A stretch of DNA of 46,623 bases from the NCBI GenBank assembly GCA_009712635.1, contig WASS01000006.1:1-46623 (forward strand). The letters are read 5' to 3'. Positions 40,199 through 46,623 of this stretch are shown here, piece after piece; the stretch's first letter is position 1, and every line of letters begins with the position of its first letter. This DNA comes from Hungatella sp. GTDB taxonomy: Bacteria; Bacillota; Clostridia; Lachnospirales; Lachnospiraceae. Under the pieces are notes generated by a model. The model was not told the DNA's origin. It saw nothing but the letters and a program-made list of their open reading frames with translations, and made no database searches. A program made the position numbers and the translations under genes.

Positions 40199-41332
40199 TT
40201 ACGCATCTCCTCCTTCATACTCAAAATATTGCTGACTTAATGTGGTCACCAGACTGCTTTTTGTAATCAGACCTTTTAAACGTCGGCTTTCATCCACAAC
40301 CGGGACGGCAGATACTTTATAATCGGTAACGATTTTTAAGGCATCCAGAATATTCTCATCTGGCTTAAGTACTTTAAAATCCTGAGTCATATATTGTTCT
40401 GCCTGTTTTGACTTATCTTCTACGCTTCTTAACACCCTGGCTTTTACAATCCCCTCCAGGCGGCGGCTTTCCCTGTCAATAATCAACAGTGTGTCTACTT
40501 TATTCTGACGCATCTTATCAATACATTTTAATATAGAAAGATCTTTTGCTGCTGTAACCGGCTGTTCAATCATAATATCCGATACCCGGATAAATTCCGG
40601 AGATGACCAGATTCTGTTTTTACCTACAAAGTTAGATACAAATTCATCCGATGGATTATTTAAAATATTCTCTGGTGTATCATATTGTAAAATGTCTCCG
40701 TCCTTCATAATGCAGATCATGTCGGCAATTTTAATGGCCTCATCCATATCATGTGTGACAAAAATGATTGTTTTTTTCAGCTTGCCCTGAAGCTGCACCA
40801 GTTCATCCTGTAAATCGGAACGGGTCATAGGATCCAATGCGGAAAACGGTTCATCCATGAGAATAATGTCCGGGTCTGTAGCAAAGGCTCTTGCTACCCC
40901 CACACGCTGCTGCTGTCCTCCGCTGAGCTCCGTGGGATACCGGTCTAAAAACTCACTGCAATCCAGCCCGACCATCTGCATCAATCTTTTTGTATTCTCT
41001 TCCCTGTCCTTTAACGGCATCTTCTCAAGCCTGGGGATCAGCTCTATGTTCTCTCTTATGGTCATATGGGGAAAAAGTCCTGTCTGCTGGATGACATAGC
41101 CGATTCTTCTTCTCAAGGTAACTTCATCCATGGCAGCAGTATCTTTGCCGTCAATACAAATCGTTCCGGAGGTAGGTTTTATCAGGCGGTTTATCATTTT
41201 TAAAAGCGTTGTCTTTCCACAGCCGCTCTCTCCAATAATTGCCACCAGGCTTCCTTTTTGTACAGTAAAGGTAATATCATTGAGAACCTTTTTTGCTTTA
41301 TACTGTTTTGAAATATTCTCAAACTTTATCAT
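40199..41332 (-). CDS. opuCA: OpuCA-type ABC ATPase with tandem CBS domains
   Basis: A 377-residue ATPase for quaternary-amine osmolyte uptake: Walker A GESGCGKTT, signature LSGGQQQRVGVARAF, Walker B IILMDEPFSALD, H-loop VTHDMDEA, then a C-terminal CBS pair (MIEQPVTAAKDLSILKCIDKM and YMTQDFKVLKPDENILDALKIV). In Listeria and Staphylococcus the OpuCA CBS domains bind c-di-AMP, which shuts uptake; the cyclase gene cdaA is 8 kb away in this window. Start: ATG after TTG; the ATG is eight bases from GGAG. First gene of its operon, with a perfect promoter and operator. Confidence 0.94.
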   Translation of the reverse strand: MIKFENISKQYKAKKVLNDITFTVQKGSLVAIIGESGCGKTTLLKMINRLIKPTSGTICIDGKDTAAMDEVTLRRRIGYVIQQTGLFPHMTIRENIELIPRLEKMPLKDREENTKRLMQMVGLDCSEFLDRYPTELSGGQQQRVGVARAFATDPDIILMDEPFSALDPMTRSDLQDELVQLQGKLKKTIIFVTHDMDEAIKIADMICIMKDGDILQYDTPENILNNPSDEFVSNFVGKNRIWSSPEFIRVSDIMIEQPVTAAKDLSILKCIDKMRQNKVDTLLIIDRESRRLEGIVKARVLRSVEDKSKQAEQYMTQDFKVLKPDENILDALKIVTDYKVSAVPVVDESRRLKGLITKSSLVTTLSQQYFEYEGGDA

Positions 41333-41355
41333 CAATTACTCTCCTTTCTTGTTTA

Positions 41356-41388
41356 GTGACAACTTATATTATATGTTAAAGTTGTTAC
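41356..41388. promoter_or_regulatory. Palindromic operator at the opuCA promoter
   Basis: GTGACAACTT at 41356-41365 and AAGTTGTTAC at 41379-41388: 10-base half-sites with one mismatch, 13 bases apart, flanking the -10 box. Size and placement suit a dimeric MarR/GbsR-type repressor, known for betaine/choline uptake operons in Bacillus, but no regulator gene is adjacent. Confidence 0.6.
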
Positions 41389-41396
41389 TTTGTCAA
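41368..41396 (-). promoter_or_regulatory. Consensus sigma-A promoter of the Opu operon
   Basis: TTGACA (41396-41391) and TATAAT (41373-41368) on the minus strand with a 17-base spacer: a perfect match to consensus. Such strength usually needs a repressor, in keeping with the overlapping palindrome. Confidence 0.88.
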
Positions 41397-41406
41397 ATCG
41401 CAAAAT

Positions 41407-41441
41407 AAAGCCGCAGGATTTTAAACGCTTCCTGCGGCTTT
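41407..41441 (-). terminator. Terminator of the SLH surface-protein gene
   Basis: A 12-bp stem AAAGCCGCAGGA/TCCTGCGGCTTT with an 11-base loop, followed by TATTTTG on the minus strand, 18 bases past the stop. Confidence 0.88.
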
Positions 41442-41459
41442 ATTTTCATATGGTTTTAT

Positions 41460-44400
41460 TTATTTTCTTACACCCTTTTCATCCACTTCATAGTCATCTA
41501 TTTTCGTGCTTCTGGCAAGAGAACCGTCAGCATTCAAGTAGTACCATTTTCCCTGGATTTCAATCCAGCGGCCGGATACCAGGATGCCACTGCCGTCGAA
41601 GTAATACGTTACATCATTGATGGTCTGCCAGTCAGTGACGGCTTTTCCTTCTTTGTAGAACAGGTACTGACCACTGTCATTTTTCGCCCATTTTTCGGAA
41701 GTGGACGGATCAATAGTCAGCTTGATGTATCGGTGAAGCATAGCGGAAATCTCAGCGCGGCTTGCATTGGCTTTTGGATTGAAGCTGCTTCCTTCTTTTG
41801 ACAGGATGACACCTGCCTTCTGCATGGCTGCCACTGCTTCCTGATATCCGCCCTGAATCTTTGCTGCGTCAGTAAAGACTACGGCATTGCGGACCTGAGG
41901 AAGCTTATAATCTGTTGCTTTCGCATAGTTTGCCAGGATGGCTGCCGCCTCTTCACGGGATAATGGCCGATCTGGCGCAACCTGGCTGTTTTCCCAGTTT
42001 ACTAAAATCCCTTTTTCTTTCGCCCACTGAATATATGGGCTGTATTCGCTGTCTTCCATTCCATCTTTTGAATAAGCATTTGGATCAATGTCTGCCAGTT
42101 TTCCAAGAGCTTTTGCCAGTACTTTCAGGGTAATGGCATTGTCCGGGGAGAATTCGGTTTGGGATATACCGTTGATCAGACCTCTGCCCACTACATAATC
42201 AATGGAATCCTTGGCCCAATGGCTGCTGGTATCTCTTAATTTTGCTGCCGGGGTTTCATAACCCAGTCCATATACAGAAAAATGGTTTGTGGTAAAAATC
42301 ACGCTTCTGCTGTTTCTGTCATAGGCAGAACCTTTTACACGGGCTGGATTTCCCTGCTCATCCACATAAACTGCATACAGTCCTCCAATTGCTTCCTCCG
42401 ATGATGGAGTATAAGGAATACTTACGAAAACAGAACCAGTACCAAAGTTAGAAACATGTTTAGTTCCGCTTTCATAGCTTGCCTTTAAATCATAGACAGG
42501 ACGTGTGCCGATCTGGCTTCTTGCCGCTCCGCTAAGTGTGGATGGCTCCACTTTTTTTGCCGTAAGCTGTACATCAGCATTGGCCTGGCGATTGATTTCC
42601 GTAACTGCCGCCAGATTAATTCCGATTGTGATATCCGGCCGGTCAATCATCATTTCTACACTGGAAATTTTATTACTTATTACCTGCTGCTGTATGTTTT
42701 TCGGCAAGTTTACTGTCACAGCAGAGGCGTCCATGCCGCCTGTAGTTACCTGGATGGCTACTTTAATATCTCCTGCATTTACACCTTTTTTTGCTGCGTT
42801 TGCCCTGGCGTTTGCAATTGCGTCAGCAATATTTTTGTCAGTTACGCTTACTGCTGCGTTTCCATTGTTGTCAACTGCTGCCGTACTCTGAGCCGCTCCT
42901 GTAACTGCCTCAGTGGGAATGGAGGAAGAACCGCTTGTGGAAGAGGAAGAATCACCGGAGCTGCTGCCGGAATTTCCGCCTGAGTTTCCACCTGTATTTC
43001 CGCCGTTACTCGTGCCCGGCTGTCCGATTGTTACAGTCAGGGAATCAGCGCTGGCGAGAAATAGTTCCGTTTCTGTAAAACGTACCACATAGGAACCAGC
43101 GGATAAACCTGTAATTTCTCCATTTTCATTGGAGGTTACCTCTTTATAGGATCCGTTGTCTTTCTTATACTCATATCTGGTATTGGGGATCAGTCCTGTG
43201 ATCTTACCGTCGTTTCCGCCATTTTTAGTGGTATTTGTCACATCTGGCTTTGCTGGAGCGCTTGACTTAGCGCCTTTGTTAACCGTAAGGATACCAAATA
43301 CTTTCTGACCAGCCGCATGAGTCTGTGTCTTTTCTGTTGTAAGACTGATGTGAATGGTTCCTGCTTTGGTAACCGTAAGTGTATTTCCTGAAATGGTACC
43401 AGCTCCGGTACTTCCTTCTTCAATGGCATAAATCCGGCTTCCTGCATTCTTATCTACGGTAAACAATGAGGAGATTTGTGAGAGATTTATGGTTGTTCCG
43501 CTGAAAGAAACATCTGCTTTTCCCCCCTCATTTCTAACCGCTGTTTTTTTGCTGATTTTAATATCTGATGCAATGATATCATCAGCAAATACATAATTAA
43601 CACTTGTATTACCATTATTTCTTACAATTGCCGGTTCCGTGAATTCTCCTTCCACCTTCTGAAGAATATTCATTCCATCGTCCGTAATTCCATATCTTGC
43701 ATAAATTGCAGTGGCAATTCCATCATGACTGCTGACGGAACTGCTTTTTGCGCAGATAGTGCCGCCTGTAATATCAATACCACTTTCTGATGCAATACCA
43801 ACGCTTATTAAATAAGCATCCCCAGCAATGGAAGTGATTTCACCACCGCTGAGAGAAAGTATACCAATCGCATAGATACCTGCACTATACGTTCCGATGG
43901 TATTTCCTGCTGTAATATGAAGTCTTCCTGTACTTCCAGCCATCTCCATATCTCCGCTGCCATAGATACCTGTAAAGTTAGAATCACTATTTGTATCTGA
44001 AACACTTATATGATTGTCGCTGCCATCAGCCAGTAAAACTCTTGTCCCCGCAGGAAGTATAATCCCGATCTCATCGGAACTGATTAAATTAATACCATCT
44101 AATAAAAGTCCACCTTGGGAACGAAACCATTTCCAGCCTTCTGAAGTATCATCAATGTCGCTTTCTCTGGGATTCTTACTTACCAGTTCTCCATTTAAGT
44201 TGCGGTACCAGACGAGGTCTGCTGTTAAGTCCAGCAGGTTACTTCGAAGCCCTGCCTGTTCAATTTTGAACCTGGCGTCGTCATTCCTTGCAACAGTTAA
44301 TGCCTGTGCACTTGCCAGCTTATTGGCCGGAATAATAATACTCATGGTTTCATATGATTTCCGGGTTGGAGTACCGGAAAAAGCGATGCTTACTTGTCCG

Positions 44401-46623
44401 TCTGAATAAATATTTTCTATCTTTGCAATAATTCCTTCTGGAAGATTCTGGAACCAGTCAGATACATTCTCATCTTCATGTAAATTGGGAAATACTTCAT
44501 TTTCCAGAGTGATGGTGATGGAATTATTTTCTGAGAGTGCAGTTCCAGTCATACCAGAGACGATCTGACTGCTCACCAAAGCGGATTTAACTGGCGGAGA
44601 TACAGTAAATCTCAGATCGCATGCTGTGCCTTTTGCATACACATATTGATGGCCATTACTATGTTTACTCACTGCTTCTGTATATTCATCGCCGTTTTTT
44701 TGTAATATGGTGAGTCCTTCATCGGGATATTTTGTGTTAAAATATGCAGCTGAACTGCCGCCGGCAGAACCTGACTTCGCGTAAAGTGTTCCCCCTGTCA
44801 TATTCAAAGTATTAACTCTGATACCATAACTTGCGTCATTTGACAGAGCAGAAGCCGTTATTGTTCCATCTTCAATTGTCAAAGCTGTACATAATAAGCC
44901 AACACCTCTCGAGGTCGGGGGGACAATCGCAGAAAGTTCACCAGATCCTTTTACAGTTAATTTTCCTTTTCCATATAGAGTAATCCCGGAAGACGATATG
45001 AGGTTGTCGCTTCCATCTGCCAGTACTATGGTTGTATCATCTGGTAGTATAAGGCCGCTTCCCGACATATCAACTGTCTCAATTGTAACATCATCTAATA
45101 CAAGTGTATTTTTTGGATAACCTGCCGCGGTATTTGCTTTCAGATACCAGGTCCACCCCTCTCCAGTATGAATGATATCATTGTTGAGTGGAGATGCACT
45201 GGCTTCTTCTCCCAGTTCATTTATATAGTATACTACTTCTTTAGTCAAATCCAATACACTGGAACGAGCGTGTAAACCAGTTATGCTAAACTTTGCGTTA
45301 CTATTGGTTTTTACGGATAATGCCTCTCCAAGAGTCAGATAATCAGCAGGGATTACAATAGCCATTGCTTCATTTGACAGCACAATGGGAGTACCGGAAA
45401 ATGTAACGGTAACACTATTGGCAGATGCGCTCTCCACTTTTGCGTTAAGTCCAAATGGCAAATCACTGAACCAGTCAGATACATCCTTGCCCTCTTCTAA
45501 GTGAGTAAAGGATTCGTTTAGAACTGAGATAGTGACCGTTTGATCTCCTGAAAGCGGCTTTCCCCCTCTGCCGGATACTGTCTTATCAGAAATGGTAGCT
45601 GCTGCTTTTGGCTGTGAAGGCGTACCTTGTACAATTAGAACCTCGGTAATTGCAGTGTCACCATTATAGATAAACGTATTCCATCTATCATCCCATGTGG
45701 CTTCTATGGTGTAATCACCCTTTGAATCCCTCTGGTAAACAATAATTCCTGAATTTCCGCTCTCTGTTAACAGAGGGAAATTAACGTTCATTTTACTGTT
45801 ATTAAATCTGATCAGCACGGTTGCATCTTCCAGAGTAAAATCTGAGGATGCATCAATTCCTATACTTCCAGAGCTGTCCTCAGTACCGGCAGTAACATAT
45901 AATTCACCCCCTCCGCCTATCTTGAGAGAAGGCGCATTAATACAAATGTTGGTTTCTCCAGGGGCGGTATAGGTATTATTTATAAAATTACTACTGTAAT
46001 CAGCAAGCATAATGGTGGAGCCTTCCGGCAGATTTATACTCACAGGATCCTCATTTACATCAAAGTTTACATTGTTCAGTAAAAGTGTCTTTTTAGGGTA
46101 ACCTTTATCCGGATTCCCGTTTAAGTACCATTCCCATCCCTCTCCCGTATCAATAATATCTGAACTGGTAGGATCGGCAAAGACCGGATCTTCCCCATTA
46201 ATTTGATAGGAAACTAAATCCTCAGTGAGATCCAGTTTTTCGGTACGCTCAAGGGGATTGGTTATTGGCCCGCGAAGCATCATGCCCACATCCCCGACAG
46301 TTACAGTAATGACCGGCAATTCCACACCGTATGCTAACATATACTCTTCTGAAAGCGTTGGTTCAAAGACATATTCTCCTGCCTCCTCTCCGTCATACTC
46401 CGGATCAGAAATCCATGTTACGGGAATGGATATTATTTTCTCTTCCACCTGGCTTTCTTGAAAGTCTGTTGTATTTATATCACTGACATTAAATAAACTG
46501 ACACTGGCCGCCCGAAATACATTGCTGCTGGTTATTTCCAGGTCTTCCGGCTCCTGCTGGGTCTCCAGTTCCTGCTGGGTCTCAGGCTCCTGCTGGGTCT
46601 CCAGTTCCTGCTGGGTCTCCAGT
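41460..46623 (-). CDS. Giant SLH-domain surface protein, N-terminus beyond the window
   Basis: At least 1720 residues are visible and the frame runs open off the right edge, so signal peptide and start are not seen. From N to C: a Gln/Glu-rich six-residue repeat (ETQQEL/ETQQEP); three ~1-kb modules starting near 46240, 45260 and 44240 with LDLT-(A/E/K)-(D/E)-(L/V)-V and (T)GEGW-W-(Y/F) followed by beta-helix-like stretches; between them two copies of a ~110-residue module with VSDWF-LP and FSGTP; Ig-like and fibronectin-like modules; a Gly/Ser/Asn linker (about 42900-43025); an extra domain (KNIADAIANARANA...); three SLH domains (about 41725-42240; SSHWAKDSIDYVVGRGLING) that anchor to wall polymer; and glucan/choline-binding-like repeats at the very end (WYYLNADGS). 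Confidence 0.9.
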   Translation of the reverse strand, partial: LETQQELETQQEPETQQELETQQEPEDLEITSSNVFRAASVSLFNVSDINTTDFQESQVEEKIISIPVTWISDPEYDGEEAGEYVFEPTLSEEYMLAYGVELPVITVTVGDVGMMLRGPITNPLERTEKLDLTEDLVSYQINGEDPVFADPTSSDIIDTGEGWEWYLNGNPDKGYPKKTLLLNNVNFDVNEDPVSINLPEGSTIMLADYSSNFINNTYTAPGETNICINAPSLKIGGGGELYVTAGTEDSSGSIGIDASSDFTLEDATVLIRFNNSKMNVNFPLLTESGNSGIIVYQRDSKGDYTIEATWDDRWNTFIYNGDTAITEVLIVQGTPSQPKAAATISDKTVSGRGGKPLSGDQTVTISVLNESFTHLEEGKDVSDWFSDLPFGLNAKVESASANSVTVTFSGTPIVLSNEAMAIVIPADYLTLGEALSVKTNSNAKFSITGLHARSSVLDLTKEVVYYINELGEEASASPLNNDIIHTGEGWTWYLKANTAAGYPKNTLVLDDVTIETVDMSGSGLILPDDTTIVLADGSDNLISSSGITLYGKGKLTVKGSGELSAIVPPTSRGVGLLCTALTIEDGTITASALSNDASYGIRVNTLNMTGGTLYAKSGSAGGSSAAYFNTKYPDEGLTILQKNGDEYTEAVSKHSNGHQYVYAKGTACDLRFTVSPPVKSALVSSQIVSGMTGTALSENNSITITLENEVFPNLHEDENVSDWFQNLPEGIIAKIENIYSDGQVSIAFSGTPTRKSYETMSIIIPANKLASAQALTVARNDDARFKIEQAGLRSNLLDLTADLVWYRNLNGELVSKNPRESDIDDTSEGWKWFRSQGGLLLDGINLISSDEIGIILPAGTRVLLADGSDNHISVSDTNSDSNFTGIYGSGDMEMAGSTGRLHITAGNTIGTYSAGIYAIGILSLSGGEITSIAGDAYLISVGIASESGIDITGGTICAKSSSVSSHDGIATAIYARYGITDDGMNILQKVEGEFTEPAIVRNNGNTSVNYVFADDIIASDIKISKKTAVRNEGGKADVSFSGTTINLSQISSLFTVDKNAGSRIYAIEEGSTGAGTISGNTLTVTKAGTIHISLTTEKTQTHAAGQKVFGILTVNKGAKSSAPAKPDVTNTTKNGGNDGKITGLIPNTRYEYKKDNGSYKEVTSNENGEITGLSAGSYVVRFTETELFLASADSLTVTIGQPGTSNGGNTGGNSGGNSGSSSGDSSSSTSGSSSIPTEAVTGAAQSTAAVDNNGNAAVSVTDKNIADAIANARANAAKKGVNAGDIKVAIQVTTGGMDASAVTVNLPKNIQQQVISNKISSVEMMIDRPDITIGINLAAVTEINRQANADVQLTAKKVEPSTLSGAARSQIGTRPVYDLKASYESGTKHVSNFGTGSVFVSIPYTPSSEEAIGGLYAVYVDEQGNPARVKGSAYDRNSRSVIFTTNHFSVYGLGYETPAAKLRDTSSHWAKDSIDYVVGRGLINGISQTEFSPDNAITLKVLAKALGKLADIDPNAYSKDGMEDSEYSPYIQWAKEKGILVNWENSQVAPDRPLSREEAAAILANYAKATDYKLPQVRNAVVFTDAAKIQGGYQEAVAAMQKAGVILSKEGSSFNPKANASRAEISAMLHRYIKLTIDPSTSEKWAKNDSGQYLFYKEGKAVTDWQTINDVTYYFDGSGILVSGRWIEIQGKWYYLNADGSLARSTKIDDYEVDEKGVRK
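46543..46623. repeat. 18-base tandem repeat in the SLH-protein gene
   Basis: Units start at 46561, 46579, 46597 and 46615 (cut by the window edge), with a more diverged unit at 46543. Each encodes ETQQE plus Leu or Pro. The array continues beyond the window. A unit of six codons keeps the frame when copy number changes. Confidence 0.85.

Noticed and set aside
46446-46448. GTG as start codon of the SLH protein
   Set aside because: The frame is open upstream to the window edge, encodes credible repeat sequence, and no ribosome site or signal peptide accompanies the GTG.

Overview
The window looks like a chromosomal segment of a moderately low-GC, Gram-positive anaerobe of the Lachnospiraceae (Clostridium cluster XIVa, Lacrimispora/Clostridium saccharolyticum-like). 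Grounds for this: LL-diaminopimelate aminotransferase (DapL) lysine/cell-wall synthesis, a pseudo-receiver ANTAR protein next to glnA, a c-di-AMP cyclase operon, a PTS HPr/EI pair, AGGAGG-type ribosome binding sites with frequent TTG starts, and consensus sigma-A promoters. The species cannot be fixed from the sequence alone. There are no tRNA or rRNA genes, IS elements, prophage or CRISPR arrays; this is mostly core or semi-core genome.

Layout. 0-10 kb (all minus strand): a DUF368 lipid-carrier transporter, a HAD phosphatase, an amidase-SPOR protein, an Lrp regulator with an apparent terminator in its leader, then the group glnA - ANTAR - dapF - dapL read from a strong promoter with a ~190-nt structured leader, then a cadC - HMA protein - cadA metal-efflux operon with a recognisable operator. 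10.4-12.8 kb (plus): a three-gene ABC-2 exporter behind a long structured leader. 12.9-23 kb (minus): a NifX-like protein with a His-rich tail, a MATE exporter, a GH25-like lysozyme, an AI-2E-type membrane protein, two aminotransferases, and a very large PAS/GGDEF/EAL protein. 23.5-26.3 kb: a DapF paralogue that has lost both catalytic cysteines, coupled to a D-Ala-D-Ala ligase, divergent from an AraC regulator. 26.4-33.4 kb (minus): an orphan Wzy-like polymerase, then an operon of two unknown membrane proteins - cdaA - cdaR - ptsH - ptsI. 33.5-38.2 kb (minus): a MacA/MacB-like ABC system with two tandem permeases. 38.3-41.4 kb (minus): an OpuC-type compatible-solute importer behind a consensus promoter with a palindromic operator. 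41.46 kb to the right edge: a giant SLH-anchored surface protein whose N-terminus lies outside the window.

Themes. Cell-envelope precursor supply recurs (DapL, two DapF, Ddl, PopT-like carrier recycling, amidase, GH25, Wzy-like, SLH protein), as does second-messenger signalling: c-di-GMP (EAL protein) and c-di-AMP (CdaA/CdaR, with the OpuCA CBS domains as a plausible target). The most promising unexplained unit is the Cys-less DapF paralogue + Ddl pair. The glnA leader, the lrp leader and the ABC-exporter leader are candidate RNA-level switches.
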